64,000 nt of DNA from Rhodothalassium salexigens DSM 2132. GTDB lineage: Bacteria > Pseudomonadota > Alphaproteobacteria > Sphingomonadales > Rhodothalassiaceae. Below the pieces are notes generated by a model, which was not told where the DNA came from, did not search any database, and saw nothing but the letters and a program-made list of their open reading frames with translations. A program made the translations under genes and the position numbers. Shown here piece by piece: positions 38,861-47,286 of this stretch (position 1 is its first letter; each line of letters opens with the position of its first letter). The DNA is taken from the NCBI RefSeq assembly GCF_004341375.1, contig NZ_SLXO01000003.1, positions 186,001 to 250,000 on the forward strand, in the 5' to 3' direction.

Positions 38861-40351
38861 TTGACCCGATCCGCTTCCTCGCGGACCCGCCCGGCGGCGG
38901 CTTCGCGTTGGCCCAAGGCGTCGCCCCTGCGCGTCGCCCGCGCGCTCACCGCCCATGGGGCGATTGCGTTGGCGATCTCGGCGCTGCTTTATGTGCTGTG
39001 CGTGACCGGCACGCTGGCGGTGTTCCAGGCCGAGTGGCAGCGCTGGGAACAGCCGGCCGTGTCAGAGTTCGCGACCGTCAGCCCGGCCGCCGCCGAGCGC
39101 GCCGCCCGGGCCATGCTGGCCCGCGACCCGCGGCCCACCGACCATCTCTATCTCAACCTGCCGACGCCCGACATTCCGCGTCTGGTGGTCACCACCGACC
39201 ATGACGCCTGGGTCGCCGACGCCTCGGGGGCGCTGGTGGCGCCCGAGGCGCATCCGTGGACGCAGTTTTTGCTCGACCTGCATTACTATCTGACATTGCC
39301 GCACACCGCCGGGCTGATCGTCGTGGGCATTCTGGGCGTGTTGTTGTTGGCCGCGTCGCTGTCGGGCTTTCTGGCCCATCCACGGATCTTCCGCGACGCC
39401 TTCGTTTGGCGGCGCGGGTCGGGCCAGGCGGCCGAGGCGGATCTGCACAACCGGCTGAGCGTGTGGACCGCGCCGTTCCATCTGTCCGTCGCCTTGACCG
39501 GTGCCATGCTCGGCCTGTCCACGGTGTTGGCGATCGCGCTCGGCGCGGCGTTCTTCGACGGCGGTCCGCGCGCCGTGTTCGACCCCATCTTCGGCGCCGA
39601 GCCGGCGGGCGACGACCGTCCCGCCGATCTGGCGGCGATCGCGGCGCCGCTCGGCCACATGGCCGAGACCCATCCCGACCTGACGGTCGCCCATGTGATC
39701 GTCCACGACCCCGGCACGGCGGGGCAACATACGGCGATCATCGCCCGCCACGCCGACCGGCTGATCTTCGGCGAATACTATCTGTTCGACGCCGAGGGCC
39801 GGTTCACCGGCACGGTGGGTCTCGCCGACGGCACCGTGGGCCAGCAGGTCGCGGCCTCGGTCTACCAGGTCCATTTCGGCAGTTTCGGGGGACTGCCGGT
39901 GAAACTGGCCTACGGGGTCTTCGGGGTGGCGTTGTGTTGGATCGTCGCCAGCGGCATGACCCTCTACTTCACCAAACGCGCCCGTCGCGGCCGCCCGGCG
40001 CCGCGCCTTGAACGGGCCTGGACCGGGGTGGTCTGGGGCACGCCCGGGGCGCTGGGGGTCACATTGGTGGCCCGGCTGGTCGGTTTGACCAGCGCGGCCG
40101 GCTTGGCGGGGCTGTTTTGGGCCGCCTTGGCGGTCGCGGTGATCGCTGCGGTGTGCTTGAACGCCCGCGCGCGGGCGGGGCGTTGGGGGCGGGTCTGGGC
40201 CGGTGGCCTGCCGATCCTGGCGATCCTTCTGCACGCCTTGCGCCATGGCGGGGCGGCAGCGGAGCCTTTGGCGCTGGGGGTGTCGGCCGCCGGCATTCTG
40301 GTCGCCTTGGCGGCCTGGCGTTCGCTGGCGCTGCGGCCGGTCAAGTCATAA
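38861..40351 (+). CDS. PepSY-associated transmembrane protein, iron-regulated type
   Basis: 496-residue inner membrane protein of the PepSY_TM family, found beside TonB siderophore receptors and proposed to reduce or release iron from siderophores. An N-terminal helix (about 33-53, ALAISALLYVLCVTGTLAVF) is followed by a periplasmic PepSY region, the LHYYLTLPHTAGLIVVGILG segment, LHNRLSVWTAPFHLSVALTG, and further helices including VYQVHFGSFGGLPVKLAYGV. The HxxL/H-rich helices may bind haem. The C-terminal part adds four more helices. The start is TTG 38861 with GGGAGAG upstream, since no ATG fits the frame before the first helix. Confidence 0.85.
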   Translation: MTRSASSRTRPAAASRWPKASPLRVARALTAHGAIALAISALLYVLCVTGTLAVFQAEWQRWEQPAVSEFATVSPAAAERAARAMLARDPRPTDHLYLNLPTPDIPRLVVTTDHDAWVADASGALVAPEAHPWTQFLLDLHYYLTLPHTAGLIVVGILGVLLLAASLSGFLAHPRIFRDAFVWRRGSGQAAEADLHNRLSVWTAPFHLSVALTGAMLGLSTVLAIALGAAFFDGGPRAVFDPIFGAEPAGDDRPADLAAIAAPLGHMAETHPDLTVAHVIVHDPGTAGQHTAIIARHADRLIFGEYYLFDAEGRFTGTVGLADGTVGQQVAASVYQVHFGSFGGLPVKLAYGVFGVALCWIVASGMTLYFTKRARRGRPAPRLERAWTGVVWGTPGALGVTLVARLVGLTSAAGLAGLFWAALAVAVIAAVCLNARARAGRWGRVWAGGLPILAILLHALRHGGAAAEPLALGVSAAGILVALAAWRSLALRPVKS

Positions 40352-40454
40352 CCCCGGCCCTGTCGTGCGGCCGCCGCGCCGACCGGTCTGTCGCGGGCGA
40401 CATAGTGCCGGCATCGCCCGGGGCTGAAGGCCGCCGACCGGATCGCCAAATGCC

Positions 40455-40715
40455 TTAATGGTTGCGTCCGGCACCGCGGCCGGGGGGCAGGGCGTCCGCC
40501 GGCCAGGCGGTGTCGAGCGACCTGGCTTTGCCCGGCGCATCGCCCGGCTGGCGGGGCGCACTTCTTCCCTCGGCCATGACTTCCATGATCGCAAGCTTAA
40601 TGTGCAGAACGGCGAGGTTGAAGCCCGCTTGCTCGGCGTCTTTCTGGATGTAACGCAAGCACTGTTTAATGGCATTGGCGTCTTCAATGCGGCTCTCGGT
40701 CATGATGCGCCCCAT
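40455..40715 (-). CDS. small protein, function unknown
   Basis: 86 residues from ATG 40715, or 82 from ATG 40703 (MTESRIED). The first 50 residues (ANAIKQCLRYIQKDAEQAG, then NLAVLHIKLAIMEVMAEG) form two clean helices and use codons unlike the surrounding GC-rich shadows. The tail is Pro/Arg-rich and looks unconserved. An AT-rich region with promoter potential lies upstream (40730-40820). It lies next to the 3' end of rsmD, transcribed the same way. No domain recognised. Confidence 0.65.
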   Translation of the reverse strand: MGRIMTESRIEDANAIKQCLRYIQKDAEQAGFNLAVLHIKLAIMEVMAEGRSAPRQPGDAPGKARSLDTAWPADALPPGRGAGRNH

Positions 40716-40818
40716 TTCCTGCGCTGATAAGGCTAGGGAGACATGGAAAATACTCGGATAAAGCTTATCACGAGTCCAACTTCGCGCAATTGAAAAGTGT
40801 GACTAGGTTAGAAATCGC

Positions 40819-41373
40819 CTAATGAGTGTAGGTATATAGCACAAGCTGTGTGTTTTTTTGGTTGCGCCGGTCCCGCTCGACCAGGCTCGACGGCGGCGTG
40901 ATCGTCTCTTGGGCACTGCTTTCCACGGCGACGAGTCCGCCCGGCCGCAGCCAGCCGCCGGCGGCCAGCGCGGCCAGCGTCGGCGTGATCAGGTCTTTGG
41001 CATAGGGCGGGTCGAGCAGAATCAGGTCCATCGCCGGGCCGGGGCAGCGCGGCAGCCGGGTTGCGTCGGCGGCCAGGATGGCCACTTGGTCGGCGACGCC
41101 CAAGCGGTCGCGGGTCCGGGCGATCAGGCGCCGGGCTTCGGGGCTTTGATCGATGAAGCTCACATGGGCGGCGCCCCGCGACAGCGCTTCGAAGCCGAGC
41201 GCGCCGGTGCCGGCGAACAGGTCGGCGACCCGGGCGCCAGCGAGGCTCGGATCCTGGCGGTGTTGGAGGATGTTGAACAGCCGCTCGCGCAGCCGGTCGG
41301 TGGTCGGCCGGATTGCCCGGTCCGTAGGCGAGGGCAGGTGAACGCCGCGATAACGGCCGGCGACGATGCGCAT
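40819..41373 (-). CDS. rsmD: 16S rRNA (guanine(966)-N2)-methyltransferase
   Basis: 184-residue SAM-dependent methyltransferase that modifies G966 of 16S rRNA in the small ribosomal subunit. It begins MRIVAGRYRG, a family hallmark, and has RPTTDRLRERLFNIL, motif I VADLFAGTGALGFEALSRGA and the catalytic LDPPYAKDL (DPPY). The C-terminus, about 25 residues after ESSAQE, is somewhat atypical. It lies six bases after the stop of the pseudouridine synthase gene, a common pairing. Confidence 0.94.
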   Translation of the reverse strand: MRIVAGRYRGVHLPSPTDRAIRPTTDRLRERLFNILQHRQDPSLAGARVADLFAGTGALGFEALSRGAAHVSFIDQSPEARRLIARTRDRLGVADQVAILAADATRLPRCPGPAMDLILLDPPYAKDLITPTLAALAAGGWLRPGGLVAVESSAQETITPPSSLVERDRRNQKNTQLVLYTYTH

Positions 41374-41379
41374 CGGGTC

Positions 41380-42678
41380 TCAGCCTCGCGGTCGCTTGGG
41401 CGCGGGTTTGGGGGACGACTGTCGGCCCGGTTTCGACGTTGGTTTCGGCGCCGGTTTGGGCCGCGTTTTGCTGCCGGACGGGGCGGCCGCTTTGGGTCCC
41501 TTGTTGCCGGCGTGGGGCCTTGGCGTTGGGGCGCTGAGCGTGGCCCGGCCTGTTTTTCCCGTCTGGCGACCCTCGGCCTTGTTGGCCTGCGTGCCGGCCC
41601 GCGGCGGGGCGGCACGGCGGCGCTCGCCGGCGTCGCTCGGCGGCGTCTCGGCGGCGCGCGGGCGCGCGGGAGGGCGCGATTTGGCGCGGGTGCTGTCTGC
41701 CCGGTCTTCCTGGCGATTGTCGCGCTTGCCGGTCTTGGCTTTTGCTTTTGCCTTGGGGCCGGTCTTGGGCTTGGCTTTGGCGCGCGCCCATTTCGACGGG
41801 TCGGGGGGCGGGGCAACCAGGCCTGGGGCGGCGTCGCCGCTGGCGGCCTCGTCGCCGAAATAACCGCCGAGGGCTGCTCGCAGCGCCTTGACCGGCACCG
41901 CGTCCACTTGCCCCGGCTTCATCTGGCCGAGCGTGAACGGCCCATAGCCGAGCCGGATCAGACGGTTCACGTCGAGGCCCAGATGCGCCATCAGTTTGCG
42001 AATCTCGCGGTTCTTGCCTTCGTGCAGGGTCACGTCGAGCCAGGCATTGCTGGTCTGGCGCCGGACGACGGCCACCTTGACCGGGCCATAGGTGACGCCG
42101 TCGACGGTGACGCCCTGGGCCAGGCCGGCGAGCGCGTTGGCGTCGGGCTGGCCGAACACGCGGACCCGGTAGCGGCGCGGCAGGCCGGTGGCCGGCAATT
42201 CCATCCAGCGCGCCAGGGCGCCGTCATTGGTCAGCAGCAGCAGACCTTCGGTGTTGAGGTCGAGCCGGCCGACGCACACCACCCGGGGCATCGACGCCGG
42301 CAGCCGGTCGGCGATGGTCGGCCGGCCTTCGGGGTCGCGCGCGGTGGTGACCACGCCGCGCGGCTTGTAGAAGCGCCACATCCGGGTCGGCTCGGCCGGG
42401 GCCACCGGCTTGTTGTCGACGCGCACCCGGTCGAGCCGGTCGATCAGAAACGCCGGCGTCTTGAGCACCTCGCCGTCGACGCGCACGCGCCCGGCCTCGA
42501 TCAGCCGTTCCACGTCACGCCGCGACCCGATGCCGGCGCGCGCCAGCGCCTTGGCGATGCGCTCGCCGCCGCCGCCAGTCGCGTCGGAGCCGGGCGTGTC
42601 GGGGCCAATCGCGTCGGGGCTGGGTGCGGCCGGACGGTCGGCGCTGGATGGGGGTGTTTGGGATGTCTTGTCGGTCAT
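41380..42678 (-). CDS. rluB: 23S rRNA pseudouridine synthase (RluB type) with basic tail
   Basis: 432-residue RsuA-family pseudouridine synthase. An S4 RNA-binding domain (about 38-95; ERIAKALARAGIGSRRDVER) is followed by the catalytic domain with RPTIADRLP and the catalytic aspartate in GRLDLNTEGLLLLTNDG (near 143), then KNREIRKLMAHLG. The remaining 150 residues are a Lys/Arg/Pro/Ala-rich, low-complexity tail that probably binds RNA non-specifically. RluB is favoured over RsuA by context with rsmD in alphaproteobacteria. Confidence 0.9.
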   Translation of the reverse strand: MTDKTSQTPPSSADRPAAPSPDAIGPDTPGSDATGGGGERIAKALARAGIGSRRDVERLIEAGRVRVDGEVLKTPAFLIDRLDRVRVDNKPVAPAEPTRMWRFYKPRGVVTTARDPEGRPTIADRLPASMPRVVCVGRLDLNTEGLLLLTNDGALARWMELPATGLPRRYRVRVFGQPDANALAGLAQGVTVDGVTYGPVKVAVVRRQTSNAWLDVTLHEGKNREIRKLMAHLGLDVNRLIRLGYGPFTLGQMKPGQVDAVPVKALRAALGGYFGDEAASGDAAPGLVAPPPDPSKWARAKAKPKTGPKAKAKAKTGKRDNRQEDRADSTRAKSRPPARPRAAETPPSDAGERRRAAPPRAGTQANKAEGRQTGKTGRATLSAPTPRPHAGNKGPKAAAPSGSKTRPKPAPKPTSKPGRQSSPKPAPKRPRG

Positions 42679-42805
42679 GGGGGCGGTCTAGTGCATTTGG
42701 CGACCGAACAGAAGCCTTTCGCGCGGCCGGCCCCGGGTGACAGCGCGCGCGGTCATGGTATCGTCTCGGCTGGTAACGATTTTTCGGACAAGGACGGGAG
42801 ACGGC

Positions 42806-44389
42806 ATGAGCCATGTGATCGTGGTCGGCGCGGGCATGGGCGGGCTGGCGGCGGCGGCCGACCTGGCGGCGCGCGGCGCGCGGGTGACGCTGGTGGAGAA
42901 GGCGCCGGCGCCCGGGGGCAAGATGCGCCGGCTCGACCCGGGCGGCGGCGAGACCGCGGCGGCGGGGGCTGTGGGCAATGACGGCATCGACGCCGGCCCC
43001 ACGGTGTTCACCATGCGCTGGGTGTTCGAGGGCCTGTTCGACGACGCCGGCGCGTCGTTCGAGCGCTATGTGAGCGCGCGACCGGCCGACATTCTGGCCC
43101 GTCATGCCTGGGACGATGGCGGCCGGCTCGACCTGTTCGCCGACCTCGACCGTTCGGCCGCCGCCGTCGAGGCCTTCGCCGGTCCAGAAGATGCCGCAGG
43201 CTTCCGCGCCTTCGCCGCCCGCAGCGCCGAGATCGCCGCCACCCTGACGCCCCCGTTCATGGCCGCCGAGCGCCCGGGGCCGCTGTCGCTGGTGCGCCGG
43301 GTCGGCTTCGACCGGTTGGGCGCCATGCTGCGCATCGACCCGTTTTCGACCCTGTGGGGCGCCTTGGGGCGGTATTTCTCCGACCCGCGGTTGCGCCAAT
43401 TGTTCGGCCGCTACGCGACTTATGTGGGCTCGTCGCCGTTCGAGGGCCCGGCGACCCTGATGCTGATCGCCCAGGTGGAACAAGAGGGCGTGTGGCTGGT
43501 CGACGGCGGCATGCACGCTCTGGCCCGGGCGGTGGAGCGACTCGGCCGCGACCGGGGCGCCGTCTATCGCTATGGCAGCGGTGTGGCGCGGATTGTGGTC
43601 GAGGGCGGTCGCGCCGTGGGCGTCGAGTTGGACAGCGGCGAGCGGCTGACCGGCGACGCGGTGGTGTTCAACGGCGACGTGTCGGCCCTGGCTGGCGGTT
43701 TGCTGGGCGCGTCGGCACGCCCGGCCGCGCGCGCGGTGCCGGCGCGTGCGCGCGGGCTGTCGGCGATCACCTGGGCGACCCGTGCGCACACCGACGGCTT
43801 CGACCTGCACCGCCACAATGTGTTTTTCTCCGCCGACTATGCCGACGAATTCGACGCCGTGTTCAAACGCCGCGACATCACCCGCCGGCCCACGGTCTAT
43901 GTGTGCGCCCAAGATCGCGGTGAGGGTCGGGAGGGGAAGCGGGGCGAGGAGCGCGGTGCCGAGCGGCTGCTGTTGCTGGTCAACGCGCCGCCCGACGGCG
44001 ACCGGGGCGAGCTGGCGCCCGCCATGCTGGACCATGCCGAGCGCGAAGCGTGGGAGTTGATGGCGGCGTGCGGGCTGCGCCTCGACCGCCCCGATGCGGC
44101 GCCCACCGTGCGCACCACGCCGGCGGGGTTCGAGCGGCTGTTCCCGGCCACCGGCGGCGGGCTTTACGGGCGCCGGGTGCAGGGCAGCCTGGGCACCTTC
44201 AAACGCGCCGGGGCGGTCACGCGCCTGCCCGGGCTTTATTGCTGCGGCGGGTCGGTGCACCCGGGCCCGGGCGTGCCCATGGCGGCGCTGTCCGGGCGCA
44301 TCGCTGCGGCCCGGGCGCTCGACGATCTGGCCGCCCGGCGCCGCGGCGTGGTCGCGCTCGACACGCCGTTCGGTCGGCTCGGCGGCTGA
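42806..44389 (+). CDS. crtD: 1-hydroxycarotenoid 3,4-desaturase
   Basis: CrtI-family FAD enzyme that introduces the 3,4 double bond in hydroxylated carotenoids on the way to spirilloxanthin or spheroidene. The 527-residue protein begins with the dinucleotide-binding VIVVGAGMGGLAAAADLAA, then VEKAPAPGGKMRRL and GPTVFTMRW, and ends with LYCCGGSVHPGPGVPMAALS. The CrtD features TVFTMRWVFEGLF and GRYATYVGSSPFEGPATL separate it from CrtI. The start is ATG 42806 with GGGAG upstream. It is convergent with the small membrane protein and crtB, so it is transcribed apart from the crtI-crtB unit. An insertion rich in Glu/Gly/Arg (EGREGKRGEERG near 372-383) is unusual. Confidence 0.88.
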   Translation: MSHVIVVGAGMGGLAAAADLAARGARVTLVEKAPAPGGKMRRLDPGGGETAAAGAVGNDGIDAGPTVFTMRWVFEGLFDDAGASFERYVSARPADILARHAWDDGGRLDLFADLDRSAAAVEAFAGPEDAAGFRAFAARSAEIAATLTPPFMAAERPGPLSLVRRVGFDRLGAMLRIDPFSTLWGALGRYFSDPRLRQLFGRYATYVGSSPFEGPATLMLIAQVEQEGVWLVDGGMHALARAVERLGRDRGAVYRYGSGVARIVVEGGRAVGVELDSGERLTGDAVVFNGDVSALAGGLLGASARPAARAVPARARGLSAITWATRAHTDGFDLHRHNVFFSADYADEFDAVFKRRDITRRPTVYVCAQDRGEGREGKRGEERGAERLLLLVNAPPDGDRGELAPAMLDHAEREAWELMAACGLRLDRPDAAPTVRTTPAGFERLFPATGGGLYGRRVQGSLGTFKRAGAVTRLPGLYCCGGSVHPGPGVPMAALSGRIAAARALDDLAARRRGVVALDTPFGRLGG

Positions 44390-44430
44390 GCCGGGCGGCG
44401 GCGTCGCTTCGGGCCTTTGGGACCGCTCGG

Positions 44431-44622
44431 TCAGGCCGCGCGGTCCTGGGCCACCGCTGCGGCCGGCTCGACGCTGCGCGGCGCGGCTTGGGCCTCGGCG
44501 GCCTTTTCAGCACGCCGGCGCTTGATGTCGCGGTCCATGACGATCCATTCGCGGATCAAGAAGGCGATCAGGGCGCCCTTGAGCACGAACAGTTCGGCGA
44601 AGAAGATCCAGTTTGCGGGCAT
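44431..44622 (-). CDS. small membrane protein in the carotenoid region
   Basis: 63 residues with one predicted membrane helix (about 5-27, WIFFAELFVLKGALIAFLI), followed by a basic segment REWIVMDRDIKRRRAEKAAE and an Ala-rich tail. The helix contains a charged Glu and Lys, so it may line a complex or bind pigment or a partner. GGAG lies upstream of ATG 44622 (ggtctcc on the plus strand). It lies downstream of crtB in the same direction, about where tspO or crtC lies in Rhodobacter, but it resembles neither. Confidence 0.65.
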   Translation of the reverse strand: MPANWIFFAELFVLKGALIAFLIREWIVMDRDIKRRRAEKAAEAQAAPRSVEPAAAVAQDRAA

Positions 44623-44686
44623 GGGAGACCTCCAATTTCGGGAACTGTCACCCTAACACACAAGCTGGCGGCGCGTCTGCGGGGGC

Positions 44687-45733
44687 CTATCGTCGCTGCT
44701 GGCGCAGGCGTTCGTGGCGCGCCTGGCGGTCGAACAGGGTCAGCACCCAGCCCAGATTGTCGTCGATGACCTGCTGACTTTCCGGCGTCGGCGGCGTGGC
44801 GACCACGGCGTCGATGAACGGTTCGGCCTCGGGCAGGCACAGCGCGTCGCTGCCTGGCTGGGGTCGGCGCGCGGCCCAGCCGGCGCGCGCGATCAGCGCC
44901 AGCTTGCGCCGGCCGGTGACCACCGCGCGGCTGCTGATCGAATCGCAGCCCTGGTCGCGGATCACCCGGCCGATATCGGCATAGATGTAGCGCGCGGCGT
45001 AGATCGAGCTGCGGCAGTCCTTGGGCAGGGCGTCGATGCCCGGTTCGGCGCGGGCGTAGAGCCGGTCGGCCTCGGCGAGCAGGCGTTCGACCACGCTTGC
45101 CAGCCCTGGCCCCATGGTCGGTCGGGCGAGCCAGGCGTCCACGTCGAGCCCGGCCTCGGCGAACCAGGTGCGCGGCAGGTAGAGTCGGCCGGCATTGGCG
45201 TCTTCGCCCACGTCGCGGGCGATGTTGGTCAACTGCATGGCGATGCCCAGGTCGCAGGCGCGGGCCAGGGCGGCGCGGTCGCGCACGCCCATCAGCACCG
45301 CCATCATCACGCCCACCGTGCCGGCGACGCGCACGCCATAGGCGCGCACGTCGGACAGGGTTTCATAATCGCGGCCCTGGGTGTCCCAGGCGAAGCCGTC
45401 GAACAGCCACTCGAAGGTGACCTTGGGGATCGAGTGTTGGACCACGGTGTCGGCCAGCGCCCGGTCGACCGGTTGGTCGAGCGGGTCGCCGGCATAGGCG
45501 CGGTCGAGCCGCTCGTGCAGCCGTTCGAGCGCGCCCCGACCGTCGACGGCGTGGTCGACGCCGTCGTCGGCGAGCCGGCAGAAGGCATAGACCACGGTCG
45601 CCGCCTGGCGCAGCCGGTCGGGCAGCAACTGGGCGGCGGCGTGGAACGACTTGGACCCCTCACGCAGCATCACCCGGCAGCGGGCATGGTCCGCCGGCCG
45701 GGAATGCCGGGTCTCAAGCAAAGGTGTTGGCAT
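44687..45733 (-). CDS. crtB: phytoene synthase
   Basis: Membrane-associated prenyltransferase that joins two geranylgeranyl diphosphates to phytoene, the first carotenoid step. 348 residues with GSKSFHAAAQLLP near 26-38, the first Asp-rich motif CRLADDGVDH near 51-60, and the second DVGEDANAGRLYLPR after QLTNIARD near 167-189. The C-terminal ARYIYADIGRVIRDQGCD is typical of bacterial CrtB. The ATG at 45733 lies 20 bases inside the 3' end of crtI, so the two are translationally coupled. Confidence 0.95.
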   Translation of the reverse strand: MPTPLLETRHSRPADHARCRVMLREGSKSFHAAAQLLPDRLRQAATVVYAFCRLADDGVDHAVDGRGALERLHERLDRAYAGDPLDQPVDRALADTVVQHSIPKVTFEWLFDGFAWDTQGRDYETLSDVRAYGVRVAGTVGVMMAVLMGVRDRAALARACDLGIAMQLTNIARDVGEDANAGRLYLPRTWFAEAGLDVDAWLARPTMGPGLASVVERLLAEADRLYARAEPGIDALPKDCRSSIYAARYIYADIGRVIRDQGCDSISSRAVVTGRRKLALIARAGWAARRPQPGSDALCLPEAEPFIDAVVATPPTPESQQVIDDNLGWVLTLFDRQARHERLRQQRR

Positions 45734-47243
45734 CGGGGACGACCTCGTCGAGCACACGGGCGGACGACACCACGCCGGGCAGGCCGGCACCGGGATGGGT
45801 GCCGGCGCCGACCAGGAACAGATTGTCGACCTCTTCGCTCTTGTTGTGCGGGCGGAACCAGGCGCTTTGCAACAGGCTCGGCGCCAGCCCGAAGGCCGCG
45901 CCCTTCTCCGACAGCAGCGTGTCCTGGAAATAGGGCGGGGTGATCATGTGCGAACTGACCACATGCCGGCCCAGGTCGGGCAACAGCGTCTCCGACAGCG
46001 CCTGTTCGATCTTGGCGCGATAGGGCTCGGCGGCGGTCTCCCAGTCGATATCGGCGTCCAGGTGCGGCACCGGCGACAGCACATAGAAGGCGTCGCAGCC
46101 CTCGGGCGCCAGCGACGGGTCGGTGGCGGTCGGCCGGTGCAGATAGAGGCTGAAATCGTCCGGCAGGTCCTTGGCCTGGAAAATCTCGTCGACCAGGGCG
46201 CGATAGCGCGGGCCGAGCAGGATGGTGTGATGCTCCACATCCTCGTAGCGCTTGTCGGTGCCGAAGTACCAGACCATCAAGCTCATGGAATAGCGCGACC
46301 GGTCGAGCCGCTTGTCGGTCCAGCGCTTGCGATAGCGCGCCGGCAGCAGGCGCCGGTAGGTGGCGGCACTGTCGGCGTTCGACACCACCACGTCGGCGGC
46401 GATGGTCTCGCCCGAGGCCAGCCGCACGCCCGAGACCTTGCCCTGGTCGACGGTGATCTCGTCGACGGTGGCCTGGAAGCGCACCTCATTGCCCTGGCCG
46501 CGGATCAGGTCGACCAGCCCTTCGGCGAGCTTGCCGGTGCCGCCCATGGCGAAGTGGACGCCCCATTCGTGCTCCAGATAGCCGATCAGATTGTAGACGG
46601 CGGTGGTGCTGAACGGGTTGCCGCCCACCAACAGCGGGTGGAAGCTGAACACCGTGCGCAGATACTCGCTCTTGAAGTACTGCGAGACCGAGCCGTAGAC
46701 GCTGCGATAGCCGCCCAAGCGGACCAGATCGGGCGCGACCTTGATCATGTCGGTGAAGCGGCCGAACGAGGCGTGCCCCAGTTCGGTGAAGCCGATGTCG
46801 AACACTTCCTTGCTGTACTTCATGAAGCGGTCGTAGCCGGCGACATCGTCGGGATTGAACTTGGCCACCTCCTGGCGCATCAGGTCGGTCTTGCCGGTAT
46901 AGTCGAAATGCTTGCCGTCGTGGAATTGGATGCGGAAGAACGGCTGGATCTCGCGCAGCTCCACATGGTCGGCCATGCGCTTGCCGCACATCTCCCACAG
47001 CTCTTCAAACAGGAACGGCGCGGTGACGATGGTCGGCCCGGCGTCGAACACGAAGCCATCCTGCTTGAACACATAGGCGCGGCCGCCCGGCGCATCGAGA
47101 TGCTCCAGCAGGGTCACCCGATAGCCGCGCGCGCCGAGCCGCACGGCGGCGGCCAGACCGCCGAAGCCGGCGCCGATCACCACCGCGTGCGGGGCCTTGC
47201 CGCCGGTGAGGTCCTGGGAACTGGGGGTCGGGGTCTGCAACAT
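45714..47243 (-). CDS. crtI: phytoene desaturase
   Basis: FAD-dependent desaturase that converts phytoene to neurosporene or lycopene. 509 residues with the N-terminal nucleotide-binding AVVIGAGFGGLAAAVRLG near 20-37, EHLDAPGGRAYVF, DAGPTIVTAPFLFEELW, and the C-terminal NLFLVGAGTHPGAGLPGVV of bacterial CrtI. All residues expected for activity are present. The number of double bonds made cannot be read from sequence, although crtD nearby suggests the spirilloxanthin or spheroidene branch. GAGG lies upstream of ATG 47243; the DUF3422 gene ends 43 bases upstream in the same direction. Confidence 0.96.
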   Translation of the reverse strand: MLQTPTPSSQDLTGGKAPHAVVIGAGFGGLAAAVRLGARGYRVTLLEHLDAPGGRAYVFKQDGFVFDAGPTIVTAPFLFEELWEMCGKRMADHVELREIQPFFRIQFHDGKHFDYTGKTDLMRQEVAKFNPDDVAGYDRFMKYSKEVFDIGFTELGHASFGRFTDMIKVAPDLVRLGGYRSVYGSVSQYFKSEYLRTVFSFHPLLVGGNPFSTTAVYNLIGYLEHEWGVHFAMGGTGKLAEGLVDLIRGQGNEVRFQATVDEITVDQGKVSGVRLASGETIAADVVVSNADSAATYRRLLPARYRKRWTDKRLDRSRYSMSLMVWYFGTDKRYEDVEHHTILLGPRYRALVDEIFQAKDLPDDFSLYLHRPTATDPSLAPEGCDAFYVLSPVPHLDADIDWETAAEPYRAKIEQALSETLLPDLGRHVVSSHMITPPYFQDTLLSEKGAAFGLAPSLLQSAWFRPHNKSEEVDNLFLVGAGTHPGAGLPGVVSSARVLDEVVPDANTFA

Positions 47244-47286
47244 GGTCCGCCTCGTTAGCTGTCGTTGTGGTTATTCAGGGAATCGG

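Noticed and set aside
35977-38949. 990-residue minus-strand frame
   Set aside because: It is antisense to the siderophore receptor and its neighbour, and is Arg/His/Gln-rich as expected for a shadow frame.
44646-44662. Second PpsR-type box (TGT-N11-ACA) upstream of the small membrane protein
   Set aside because: Spacing is 11 instead of 12 and there is no inverted-repeat core, so it was not listed as a site.
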